Shown: piece by piece, positions 1 through 11,551 of the stretch
Layout: each line of letters starts with the position of its first letter
Numbering within the stretch: the stretch's first letter is position 1
NCBI GenBank assembly: GCA_017311315.1
Contig: CM029638.1
Span: 4,237,783-4,301,782, forward strand
Length of the DNA: 64,000 bases
Source: Dendrocalamus latiflorus
Lineage: Eukaryota; Streptophyta; Magnoliopsida; Poales; Poaceae
Reading direction: 5' to 3'
Notes under the pieces: generated by a model
The model's input: the letters and a program-made list of their open reading frames with translations, nothing else
The model's database searches: none
Told to the model about the DNA's origin: nothing
Translations under genes and position numbers: made by a program

Positions 1-1340
1 TATATCCAATTTGATATGATGTTTCAAACCATAATAGTTCCTGCGGCAGCTGCAGCTCTGGCAGAAGCAACCTCTCCTGCATTTCAGATAAACCTCCATA
101 AAGAAACTTTGCATCAAAAGATGCCAAAAGAAATATTAAGTGAAATGTTGATCCCTAATTTCTTACCAACCAGTATGGTTAGTATACCGGTTGACAAGCA
201 CCACTCTCCACTACTAATCAACATAGATGAAGAATTTTTTGTGCCCCCAACTTCATCAAGTACAACAATAGCCCGAACAAAAAAATGATAAATAGCATAT
301 AACCCACCTTCATAATATATTTCACAGGGCAATGGTGTTATCTTTCTTCATCACACCAAATTGTATGCTATCAAAATATACCAGACAAACCCTTAGCACC
401 TCATTCTAAGTTATGGCGGATGCCTAGGCCCACTTGTAGAATATGAGACTTTAGTACCTTACATGATACTAACTGTATCAAGAAAGAACAAAGCATATAT
501 CAAGAAAGAACAAAGCATATTGTTTGAAGAACAAATATATCCCTTCTTATCTCTCTCATACCAACGTCACTTTTGTCGCTAAGCGTCCTAGTAGCAGCAA
601 GTACTCTTGGAAGCAATCAATATTGGAAGGTGGTTGCTTCCAATCTGGATCACAGGATAACATTAGTTGCAATACAAGTGCTAAGTGAACAAAATAAGTG
701 ATAGGACAAGAAATTAACTGGCTTTTTAGTTGACCTCCAAAAACCTACTTGACAAAACTTTCTTCATCAAAAGATGAAGGCTTGCCCTTTGACTTGGGAT
801 CAAGGGTGCACTTATGCAAGTTATCCAGTAAGCAACGTAGGAACTCATGTGCATCCTCTTATTGTCCTGGTCTAAAATTTAAAGATAATTCTTGGAAATC
901 TTGTCAAGGAATTTCACATCATAGGCAAAAGGATGACATCAATAGTTAAAAAGGATCCAATGACTCAACATAATATTTTAGCAACTTAGAAGGAAATTGA
1001 TTTCAGTTATGCAATTTGTTTCTCTCTATCGTCCTTCACCTCTACAACTGCACATCACCAGTTGAGTGTTCATCGGGGACGGTGACGGCAAAACGAAAGG
1101 CAAGAGGAGGGAGCAGTAGGGGAGGAGGCGAGAGAAGGGAAAGGAGGACCAGGGGCTGGAGCGATGTTGGTGGAGGGGCTCTCCAATGCCACGCTCGCCA
1201 AAGCTATGCTTAGGGTTGGCTTCACTCGAAAGAGCTATGGCCAAGTAATGATCCCATGTTAATTGGCTCAAAGAGGGGGATGCGAACACAAAATTCTTCC
1301 ATTTCCATGTATCCTATTGATGGAAGAAATCTTTCATTGC
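1..1340. other. Non-genic AT-rich stretch
   Basis: I see no convincing gene here. Short open frames occur on both strands, but none carries a recognisable domain or supported splice sites. A 22-bp unit containing caagaaagaacaaagcatat is directly repeated at about 478-522. The last part (about 1000-1340) may be the decayed 5' portion of the LINE that follows, but I could not recognise an endonuclease domain. Confidence 0.5.
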
Positions 1341-1349
1341 TTCTATACT

Positions 1350-3920
1350 TGTGGAGGGTAGATTGATGACAAGCGACACTAAGATAGCAGAGCAGTTCCA
1401 TATGTTCTTTGAAAATCTCATGGGCACTTGCATTGACCATGATCATACTCTCGACCTTAACTTCCTTGAGCTACCCATTGCTAATATAGCCTAGTTGGAT
1501 TCACCATTTTTTGAAGAGGAGGTCTGGGGAGTTATCAAAGACCTTCCTTTGGCAAAATCTCCTGGCCCAGATGGTTTCATGGGAGTTTTCTACAAAAGCA
1601 CCTAGCTAGTGATCAAACCAAGTATAATGAATGCATTCCATGCCCTGTTCAATATGCAGGGGCATTGTTTCCATTGGTTAAACAATACGTTGATTACCCT
1701 GCTACCAAAGAAAAAGGAAACTACAAGTATTGCAGATTACCAGCCGATCAGTTTAGTCCATAGCTTTGCTAAGCTTTTCTCCAAGGTGTTGGCCAATAGA
1801 CTAAAAAAAGACCTGCCAGGCCTCATGAGACCAAATCAAAGTGCCTTTGTTGTCGTTGAACCATACATTATAATTTTCGCTTTGTGCAACTTGTTGCCAA
1901 GAACCTACGCTCACGAAAGAAACTGGCCTTATTGCTCAAGGTGGATATCTCAAAACCCTTGGACTCTGTATCTTGGTTATTCCTGCTTCAAGTTATCAAG
2001 AACATGGGTTTTGGTCAAAGATGGTGTGAATGGATCTCGTTGTTATTAGCCCGCTCATCCGCTAGAATCCTTTTCAATGGAATACCGGGTAAGAACATCC
2101 TGCTGCGTAGAGGGCTTTGGCAAGGCAACCTGTTGTCACCAATGCTATTCCTGTTAGTCATGGAAGTGTTGAACACATTTTTTTCACAAAGGCAGCTCTT
2201 TAGCAATTCTTACCCCTTGGAATCCAAGGATTAGAAGAATGTGTCTCCATGTATGCCGAGGATGTCATTTGTTTCATTGCTCCAAGGCAGCATGACTTGC
2301 AAGGAGTCAAGCAGATCCTCGCCAACTTTGGGATAGCTTCCGGCCTTTATGCCAATCTTCAGAAAAGCTCAGTTACTCCTATTTGGTGTGGAGAGGATGA
2401 GATAAACATGGCTTGGCAGGAACTGCCTTGTGAGCTATCTTCCTTCCCTATAAAATACTTGAGGTTGCCATTGGCGTTGTCAAAACTCTCAAATATCAAA
2501 GTACAGCTGTTGGTAGAAAAAATCCTCAAGAAACTCCCAACATGGAAAGGTGGCTTGCTATCACCAAGCGGATGCCTCATCATCGTCAAACATATTTTCT
2601 CCATTAGTCCTTTCTAACACCTTCTAACATCATCGTCAAGCGGATGCCTGGGCTATCAAGGCAATAGACCAATGACATTGTGCTTTTCTGTGGAAAGGAT
2701 CGGAGCCAGTTCATGGTGGCCAATGCCTGGTATCTTGGAAAACGGTCCACATGCCCCTCAATCTTGGTGGTCTAGGCATCCTTGACATCAAAACCATGGG
2801 CTATGCATTGAGATTGAGATGGCTGTGGTGGCAAATGACAGACCTGTCACGCACCTGGGCACATCTTCAAATGTCTCATGAACCGGTCATTCAAGCAATG
2901 TTCAAAACTGCAACGAAAGTGAGAATTGGAGATGGAAACACTACACACTTCTGGCTAGATAAATGGATTGATGGGAATTTTGTTGAATATCTGTGACCAA
3001 CCCTTTGGAAGCTCATTCCACCAAGAACCAGGAGGTCCACCACGGTGGCACAAGGCATCGCAATGAACTCTTGGGTTCGCAGCATTCGTGGAGCACTCAT
3101 GGTTCAAGCACTTGTTGATTATATCCATCTTTGGAACAAATTTGCTAGAGTGCCCTTACAACTGGAAACTGAGGACAAGGTGGTCTGGAAACTGATTTCA
3201 TCCAAGGTCTACTCAGCCAAGTCGCTGACAATGCGTTCTTCCTTGGAGGAATCCAATTTGCAGACCACAAGTAGATTTGGAAGAGCAAAGCATCTTTGAA
3301 ATGCAATTTCTTTGTTTGGCTTACTGCCAACGATCGATGTTGGATAGCTGAGTGCCTTGCATGTTGAAGTTTGTCAATGAATCCGTTATGGCCCCTTTGT
3401 GATCAAAAAAAGAAAACTATCGACCATGTTCTTATCCATTGCCCGTGGGTTAAGCAGGTATGGGCAAAATTCATGCGTCTTTTCGTCACACACCGAGCAA
3501 TGCTTACTATGGATGGCAAACTAATTGATTAGTGGACTACTCTATGGAAGCGAAAGGGTTTTGATCCAATCGCAATCCTTTTCTTTTGGATCATTTGGCG
3601 AACAGAATGTCTAAGTCTTTGACAATGCAAAGCTAGACATCGACACCATCCTGGGCAAGCTCCTCAACGAACTATCGAGTTGGCGCCATGCGGGCATGGC
3701 TTCACTGCCGGTTCCTCTGAGATTGCTCGTTTAGCACCCCTTCCTGTCAGCTTTCCTGCATCGGCTTGGGCACCATCCAGTCCAAAGTGTCATGTTTATT
3801 TTCCTTGCTTTCTTGTGCTAATTGTGCTTTTTTTAACTCAGACCACTAATCTTTCTAGTGTGTTGTAATATTTTTTTCTACTTAATACAATGGCATGCAA
3901 ATCTTTTAAAAGTTCCAAAA
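1350..3920 (+). mobile_element. Degenerate LINE (L1-type non-LTR retrotransposon), reverse transcriptase part
   Basis: Translation in shifting frames gives the standard order of a plant L1-type LINE ORF2. A SPGPDGF motif lies near 1560, and LLPKKKETTSIADYQPISL, KVLANRLKKDL and NQSAFV follow at 1690-1850. A KVDISKPLDSVSW block lies at 1940-1975, and the polymerase box reads YAED instead of YADD near 2250. A C-terminal zf-RVT-like PLCD...TIDHVLIHCPW block lies at 3390-3450. The frame changes several times and in-frame stops occur, so it is inactive. The 3' end is probably near 3900-3920, where the tail 'acaatggcatgcaaatcttt' resembles typical plant LINE ends. No target duplication could be assigned. 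Confidence 0.85.
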
Positions 3921-5855
3921 AAGATTAATGTTATCATCGTTAGAAAATCAAATCAGATCTTAGTCATGCTCTTTTAGCTCCGCTCTAAAAAGAAGAAGGA
4001 AAAAGAGGTGATGCTCTTTTAGCGTGTTTGTTAGATCATAGATGATTCCAGAGCCCTTTTTTCTGGTTCGAGGAAGCAACCTTTGTGCTTTAGCCATGTG
4101 TCTCGTAAAGGCTCTTGTTTCTTGCAAGAAGAAGTGTGTTTGGTCAATAGCTTTACAGTGTGTTCTTTGCGGTTATGACTGATGACTTTTGATCTTAACA
4201 TGAACACTTATGCGAACGAACTGAATGACGATAAGTTGATAAGCCATTTCAAAATAGTTGTCCTAATAAGTCACTTCGAAATGGCGATGAAGAAACTGTT
4301 TCATCCATTTGTTCAAAGAAAATTATAAGCTATAAACCATAAGTCTACTTAGACACGTACACTCCTATACCAGCTCAAGAAAAGAAAGCATTTCATTTTT
4401 AGCTTGTGGTTCTATCGATGAAATCCTCATGGCAAATGAAGGTTTCTTAATGAAAACATGGGAAAATAAAGAGAGGCAAATGCAAAGCCGATAATAGCCA
4501 TGTGTCATTCCGTGCCAAAGATGTGTCATTCGTGTGTTAGGTGGACTCCTCATTTCAATGCTCAATTGCACTCTCTAGGTAAATTGTTGGATCGTATTCT
4601 TATATTCGGCTCGTTTTATTTGAGATGACTTGAATGTGGAGCACATTTTGGTTATTTTGAGTAGTGTTTCTATTCTGTTTCTAAAAACCAAATTGCATGA
4701 ACCCTAAAGCAATATTGTTATTAGTGAAGTGGTATGCGGTTTTAAAATCAACACCTTAAATGTGATTTGAAATTCGTGCAATCCCTTTTTGGGAGAGTAT
4801 AGAAGCACTAGTCATTGTTGAAAAACATTTCATATAAACACTAAGTTAAAATAACATCCAAAGAGCATGTGAAAGCCTTGTCACTTTACATAGTAAACGG
4901 GGTTATAGGCTAAAAGGGCAGAGTATTGTCGCATTTAAGGGAACATATCTTGTGAAAATGGTATATATTGCAAATGTGGAAATTTCCAATCCAAGCAACT
5001 TAAGCCCATCCAAATAGACTAGATGGAGGCGGGGAGCCTCCCACGGTCTCACCACTTAACTACATCTTATGCAAAGAACCCCCACATATACATATACATG
5101 GAACACTCTCATGTAACCCACTCACCCATTGTAGATAGACTCCGTCTTCGTAGATGATGTGGCTGTTATTTTCGACTTATAGTTTATACTATAGTAACTA
5201 GTTTTCAAACTGAATATCTTTTTAAGGCGGGATCTACAAGTCGATTGTAGTAGACACTATAGCAACTTCAGCTATATTGGCCAAAATAGCATGTGAGTGT
5301 CTCTCTCCGTACTCTCTTGCGAATAGCCAGAGTTAAAAACTTTTAGCCATAAATCATAAGCCACAGTCTAAAAGAACGACCCCGATGTTTCTTTGTCCGT
5401 ATATCTAGCCAAGTTTGTATTAAAGACCTGTTAGGGCCATATATATAAGTAACTTGTGCAAAAAAAATAGATTTTCAACTTAAGCTATCCCAACGTGTTT
5501 TCATTGTGACCAGATAGGATATTCATAATAGTTGCTTGCTAAAGCATCTTTATTAAAAAAATTGCTAAGGTACAAGCCAAACATCAACCAACCGTGCCAC
5601 AATAGACTTTGACAACACTAGGCGTGAATCAAGGAGAAGGATTAACTATCGCAAGGGAAAGAACTAGAAGATAAAAACATCATTAATAAAGATAAATACA
5701 GAGCGTCTAGACATTTGATAGATTTTACAACCTATTAAATAGTAAGCAATGTCTTTCTCTCTCCATTCCTTTGTATCATCTAAAATGTACGCAAGCATAT
5801 ACCTTAGCTGTCCGCCGCAGGTAAGGTCACCGGATGGTGCACGTCTCTCCGAAAC
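3921..5855. other. Intergenic DNA with MITE-like debris
   Basis: No gene is visible. The stretch is AT-rich and contains words such as 'ataagtcacttcgaaatggcg' (about 4268) that recur in altered form near 20280 and 18640, suggesting old copies of one short repeat family. Its last part is the promoter region of the polyamine oxidase gene. Confidence 0.5.
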
Positions 5856-5860
5856 GGAAG

Positions 5861-5870
5861 ATATATAAAT
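5861..5870 (+). promoter_or_regulatory. Probable TATA box of the polyamine oxidase gene
   Basis: The sequence atatataaat precedes a C-rich, ATG-poor leader by the expected distance, predicting transcription start near 5890-5900. The leader would run to a consensus donor (gcgag|gtgggt) at 6076/6077 and resume after an acceptor (ttttgcag) ending at 6449. That gives one intron inside the 5' UTR. This is inference from signals only. Confidence 0.6.
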
Positions 5871-6501
5871 GGCACCCCCCGTACCCAACACAACAGCACA
5901 CCAATCCCCGCCCCAAAAAGCTCCCCAAACGCCAGGAACCAAAAAGGACTGCGCCGCCGCCTCCAAAAGTCTCCTCTCCGAATCCCAAAAATCCGGTAAA
6001 ACCCGGTCGAGTTCCATCCCCACAGATCGCTTGAGATTTCCTGCTCCGATCGGCGGCCCCGAAGCGAGATTGCGAGGTGGGTTTCACGATTTTTTTTCTG
6101 AGGAGTTTGCCACTTTGCGTACGATTCTGGCCTGGTTTGGGAGGAGGGGAAAAGGACGAACTTTTCTTTTGTTCCTTTGGCCCTAGGTGCCAAAATTGCT
6201 CGATCACCTCGTCCGATTTGGTGGCTTCTGGTGTGGGATACGGAGCCGGTTTCCCGGATTCCGTGGCGATTTTGGCTAGCTTTGGCCAGATTGCTGCAAA
6301 GGAGCGAGCATCTCAATCTTTCCCCTCCCAATTCGCCGGATCATTTCGATTTCTAAGCGGGTTTCGCGTGCTGAAACGCGTCTTTGTCTAATAGAAACGG
6401 AAAGTTTAATTTTTGACGATTAAATAGTTGGATTCATCTGATTTTGCAGTGCTACCTCGTGGGGGCTGGTCCAAACTTCAATCGGATCGCCTGAAACGTT
6501 C

Positions 6502-6534
6502 ATGGGATCGCGCGAACACTGGGCTCTGGTGTGA
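6502..6534 (+). promoter_or_regulatory. uORF 1 in the polyamine oxidase leader (10 codons)
   Basis: This is the first ATG in the predicted spliced leader. It encodes MGSREHWALV and stops with TGA. Upstream ORFs that affect translation have been reported for Arabidopsis PAO2, so a regulatory role is plausible. Conservation of this peptide was not tested. Confidence 0.45.
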
Positions 6535-6596
6535 GATCGCGAGAGTGGTGACCGTGAATACCTAGGAGGGTTGCGGCTATTCGGCTGCACGGCTGC

Positions 6597-6779
6597 ATGA
6601 ACTGTTTCGTGAACTTGGGACTAAACTCGAACTCGAACCACTACGTCGCCTGCCTCCTCATCTTCCTGCTGCATTTCTCCCCCCAGTTGCTGTTAAATCA
6701 GTCTAATTCTAATTCCGGTAGTAATCATCAAGGAGAAGAACATTCCAGCAGTAATTGTCAAGTAAAAGAACAGTGTTGA
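6597..6779 (+). promoter_or_regulatory. uORF 2 in the polyamine oxidase leader (60 codons)
   Basis: An ATG opens a 60-codon frame whose TGA lies only 4 nt before the main start codon at 6784. The peptide has a hydrophobic middle (YVACLLIFLLHFSPQLLL) and an Asn/Ser/Gln-rich end. It lies in the same predicted leader exon as the main ATG. With so short a gap, ribosomes that translate it could hardly reinitiate at 6784, so it may limit oxidase synthesis. A CAG acceptor-like site (cccccag, ending near 6686) inside it could remove part of the uORF if used. Confidence 0.5.
6712..6771 (+). repeat. Imperfect tandem duplication (2 x 30 bp) just upstream of the main ATG
   Basis: Two adjacent 30-bp units (6712-6741 and 6742-6771) share the pattern attcc-g/a-g-c/t-agtaat...tcaag...agaac. 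The length is a multiple of three, so the reading frame of uORF 2 is kept and 10 codons are duplicated at its C-terminal end. Confidence 0.7.
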
Positions 6780-6783
6780 ACAA

Positions 6784-9700
6784 ATGGCGAACAACAGTAA
6801 GTTCCTTTTTTTTCTTCTCGGCAGATTTTCTCTTGTCGTGTTTTGATGGGATTTAGATATTTCGGATAAAGTTTGGTTTTCGGTACGAGCTAAGGCTTTT
6901 GCATAGTGTTTATGCAGAATTTAGTTGGGAAGATCGAATTTTGAAGGAAACCTTTTTTTTCAAAGCAAAAGATTTCTGATACTAATTTATGTTGTACAAT
7001 GATTTTAAAGGGATTCAGGTGCAAAATCCTCTTGTTGATTCGCGGACATTAGCCGTGTTTGCTTCTTTTGAGATTATGTTGGGCCCAATTCTCTTCTATT
7101 ATCTCACCCATGCGGGTATCAGACTGTTGATTAGTTTTTTTTTTTTGGGGGGGGGGGGGGGCGCTTGTGCTCTTTCTTAATACAATCTTAGCGCAAAAAT
7201 CGAATTTTTCCACCATCTAGGAGGTCGAATTTAGCTTTTGTTAAGACAAACACTTCAGTTGGTTATGGTTGTTGGGAGGTGCCGCGTGGGCCAGATGAAA
7301 GATGCATGAACCATCATGCTCCAATTCCCATTTTCCTTTGTCGGTGATAGGAAGGGAAAAAACCTGTTTACACTTGTTATACCAACACCTCACGCAAAGG
7401 GAGCCGACCACTTGGAATGTTATACCAAAACCTCACGCAAAGGGAGCCGACCACTTGGAAGCTTCTAGGATTTGACCTATTGGCTCATGGCAAGAACAAG
7501 TCCATGTGGAGATGTGGTCTCCTGTGCTCTTTTTAGTACTGAGAAGAGCTAAGAAGAGTAAACTGCTCACACAGGCTTCCTACCGTTATCACACAGATAC
7601 CTGGTAGAGCTGAGATTTCACAAAACTTATAATAGTGCTTGAAATTTAAAATATATCATATACTGATTGTCTTGAAATCGGATTACCAAATTGCGTCACG
7701 TCTACTATGATGTTTGTGTTTAGTGCTGTGTCGTCACTCCATGCTTGTGTGATCCATATTACTGTTAACGCATGCAGTAGGCAGATTATTGTATTAGAAT
7801 ATTCACTAGTGGATCTAGTTGTCTATGTGTTCACTATATTCCAATGCTGCAATTTGCAAATATTTATTCGATTGCTCCTTTTTCTGCTCTCGTCATTGTC
7901 AGATATATGGGGATCTTTACTTTTGGGTCTTAGTGCATTTTAGTGCGCTTATTATCATTATATGCGAGTGAACATTATGCTTTGGATTGAAGTTCGGTGT
8001 CTGGAAGCATATCAGCATATCCTGCAGAGGTGTCTTGCTAAAGCTATGTATACCATCCTACCAACTAATACCAAGATGAACAATAGCCACAAGACATGTG
8101 CCTACTGCCCATTAGTCAGAATGCGCATCATGCCCATACACAGCTAGAGAAGTATACTAATTGTCTTATGTCCTTGCCAACACTCAGGCCTTTGAGATCA
8201 CAGGTGTCATGGTTTAATCTGCAGTGTGCCTGTCCAATGAAAATGTTGAAGGGACTTAAGTTTGATCTGTCTTACATCTTAAGAGTGTCCAATACATAGC
8301 TACAGACCATACATTACATTGAGAGTTTTCAGTCCACACTGGATTTAGTTGTTGGGGGGAATCAGCAAAAAATCTTAAACTGTCCTGTCTTACCTCACCA
8401 TCATTGTTCTGAGACAGGGGAACATGCCTCACTACTAACCCTCCATGGTGGAGGGAGGTAGAGGAGGGTTGATGTGAGAAGAACAGGCGATATCGGCAAT
8501 TTCACTACTTGGTAGGCTTCTTTATGTTATTTCTTTATGAACTGGTCTTTTATCATTTGGAGGCAGCAAACCCCTTTTTTCCACATTGAAGCAAACGATC
8601 AGTCTTAAAGACTCTAAACCTTCATATACATTAACACCAGTTAACCTATCACAACCAAGGTTCCAAAAACCGGAACCGGAAGAAATCCCGGTCGGCGGCC
8701 GGTAACGGTAACCGGGCGGTTACCGGCCGGTTACCGGAAAAACCGGTAAAAAACCGGGCACAATTTGAAAATCAAAATTTGAATTTTGAAACCGGTAACC
8801 GGAAAAACTGGCCGGTAACCGGAGAAACCGGCCGGTAACCGGAAAACCGGAAAAAAAACCGGCCAAAATTCGAAAAATCAAAAAATCATACCGGCCGGTT
8901 TTTTGTTTACCGGTCTCTACCGGTAAAACCGGTAACCGGCGGTTACCGGCCGGTAACCGCCGGGATTTTGAACCATGATCACAACTCACAAGCATCCATC
9001 CAATTACATCCAATTCTTCAGAAGATTAAACTTAACCAGTGCTTTTGTTTATCTCATCCAATCATCATAAGACATGTGAAAGTTTTAGTAAGCTCCCTAT
9101 ATTGATATTGTCATGAAAAACAGATGTTATGTATCTTCCTTTTCTTCTGTAGGTGTGTCCAAAAGTTGTTACTTTATGAGTTAAGTGTTCTGCATGGCAA
9201 GATGATAACTATAAAAAAAGACTATCAAACACATTTTTATTTTTAGATTTTTAGTTCCTTTTGTCACTCTAATTATGAGGTAATGTTTTTTTTTGTTTTT
9301 CTTTATTTCAGGCTCATATGGTGAGAATGTTAGGAGAAAGTCCCATACACCTTCTGCTATTGTTATCGGTGGTGGGTTTGCAGGCATTGCTGCAGCAAAT
9401 GCGCTCAGAAATGCGTCATTCCAGGTATTGTGATGTGGTTTATGATCTGGTTTTGATGTTGTAGGTGCAATGATATGATGCCTTATGATGCATTTCAAAT
9501 GTTGTAAATTTGTCATCTCATCGGTTATGCTAATGCCATTCCTTTCCAGGTTGTTCTTCTGGAATCCCGCGATAGGATAGGTGGTAGAGTTCACACTGAC
9601 TACTCTTTTGGGTTTCCTGTCGATCTGGGAGCATCATGGTGAGTTCCGTTCTTTTCTTTGGACTACTTTTACAGGATCATTTAAATTGTATATGACCAAA

Positions 9701-11551
9701 AGTTTATCTGAAAGCACTATTTTGAACTTTACTTCCAATTTTTGTGTGCATCAGGCTTCATGGTGTTTGTGAAGAAAATCCCCTGGCACCAATCATTGGA
9801 AGGCTTGGACTTCCACTGTACCGCACAAGTGGAGATGACTCTGTGATGTTTGATCATGATCTGGAGAGGTAAATCTTCACAGCTAGGTTCTGTATGCTGA
9901 GAGATGATGAACTCATTAATGCTCCATCTAACAGGTTTTATTGGCTTTCAGTTATGCACTCTATGACACTAAGGGACGTCAAGTTCCACCAGAATTGGTA
10001 GAAAAGATAGGGAAGGTGTTTGAGACTATATTGGAAGAGGTATTCCCTTCAATTTTCGGTGCTTATTGGTTTTAGGTAATAATTTACTTGTTTGATTTGC
10101 CCTAACATTTATATGTGCACAGACCGGCAAATTGAGAGAAGAAGCCAATGAAGATATTTCTATTGCAAAGGCCATTGCAATTGTTATGGAGAGAAATCCA
10201 CACTTGAGGTTTGTACCATCCAATTTCTGCCTTTTGTGCATAGGTTATCATAAACATACTGGTCATTTTATCTGACCTGACCTCATGTTCACAACAGGCA
10301 AGAAGGGATTGCTCATGATGTTCTTCAGTGGTATTTGTGCCGCATGGAGGGTTGGTTTGCTACTGATGCAGATGCAATCTCACTTCAGGGGTGGGACCAG
10401 GTACGGAATTTTCCCTTATTACGTACTACAATGGCCAATGTCTTGCTCATGATGTACACAGGCAATTGTTTGATTGATATGCCTTATGTATGACCATATT
10501 CCGTGTTATCGAGTGCAGGAGGTGCTGCTCCCTGGTGGCCATGGCCTCATGGTTCGTGGATATCGTCCGGTTATAAATACTCTGGCAAAAGGCCTTGATA
10601 TACGCCTTGGTCACAGGTATGTATATCTATGATTTTTCTTTCCACTTGGTGAAGGAACAAGCATGGTTCGATCTGCCATGCCTGAGTACTGATCCAACTT
10701 GTTTTCTTTAGGGTTGTTGAAATTGTTCGCCACAGGAATAGGGTGGAGGTTACTGTAAGCAGTGGTAGAACATTTGTTGCGGATGCTGCAGTCGTTGCTG
10801 TTCCCTTGGGAGTTCTGAAGGCAAACACCATTAAATTTGAGCCGAGGCTGCCAGAGTGGAAGGAGGAAGCAATAAGAGAACTATCACTTGGAGTGGAGAA
10901 CAAAATTGTTCTCCACTTCAGTGAGGTCTTCTGGCCTAATGTGGAGTTCCTTGGAGTTGTTTCATCCACTACGTATGGCTGCAGCTATTTCCTCAACCTT
11001 CACAAGGCAACAGGCCACCCAGTTCTTGTTTACATGCCTGCAGGCCGGCTTGCTTGTGACATTGAAAAGATGTCTGATGAGGCCGCAGCCCAATTTGCCT
11101 TCTCCCAGTTGAAGAAGATCCTTCCCAATGCAGCCGAGCCGGTTAGTATTTCGACACAAATCTCAAATATAATTACCAAGAATCCTGCTATGCCAATTCT
11201 TACAATCATGCTGCCCAAATCTCATCGCAGATTCATTACCTGGTGTCACACTGGGGCACGGACGAGAACACGCTTGGTTCGTACACCTTTGATGGTGTGG
11301 GCAAGCCTCGCAACCTGTATGAGAAGCTGCGCATCCCCGTTGACAACCTGTTCTTTGCAGGGGAGGCCACAAGCATCAAATACACCGGCACTGTGCATGG
11401 CGCTTTCTCCACTGGTCTGATGGCAGCCGAGGAGTGCCGGATGCGGGTTCTGGAGAGGTACAGGGAGCTGGACATGCTGGAGATGTGCCACCCTGCAATG
11501 GGCGAGCAAACCGCCACCGTCTCCGTCCCGCTGCTCATCTCCCGGCTGTAA
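6784..11551 (+). CDS. PAO3: Peroxisomal polyamine oxidase (FAD-dependent, PAO3-like)
   Basis: Ten coding exons join in phase: 6784-6796, 9312-9424, 9550-9638, 9755-9868, 9952-10039, 10123-10208, 10298-10400, 10519-10616, 10712-11141 and 11231-11551. They total 1455 nt (484 aa). The FAD-binding Rossmann motif GGGFAG is at residues 24-29, followed by ESRDRIGGRV from 47 and GASWLHG around 69-75. The flavin-contacting lysine in VENKI is at 299 and the C-terminal FFAGEAT motif at 419-425. The final tripeptide SRL is a type 1 peroxisomal signal. Family members back-convert spermine or thermospermine toward spermidine and putrescine, releasing H2O2. The start ATG gives MANNSSYG, as in close rice homologues. 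Intron 1 is 2.5 kb and holds repeats. Assignment to PAO3 rather than a paralogue is from memory of the rice protein. Confidence 0.93.
7376..7461. repeat. 43-bp tandem duplication in PAO intron 1
   Basis: The unit beginning gttataccaa and containing acctcacgcaaagggagcc is present twice in a row with one or two mismatches, at 7376-7418 and 7419-7461. Just before it, intron 1 also carries a T-run followed by G15 at 7147-7161. Confidence 0.75.
8659..8974. repeat. Inverted-repeat element built of ccggtaaccgg units, in PAO intron 1
   Basis: The element starts with ggttccaaaaaccgg and ends with ccgggattttgaacc, which are roughly inverted. Its interior is packed with copies of ccggtaaccgg, cggttaccgg and aaaaccgg in both orientations, so each strand can fold on itself. 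It resembles a small non-coding DNA transposon. No clear target duplication was found, so the superfamily is open. Confidence 0.6.

Noticed and set aside
5804..6391. Open frames of 100-175 codons on both strands around the PAO leader
   Set aside because: They overlap the PAO promoter and 5' UTR, have low-complexity content and are explained by the GC-rich leader.
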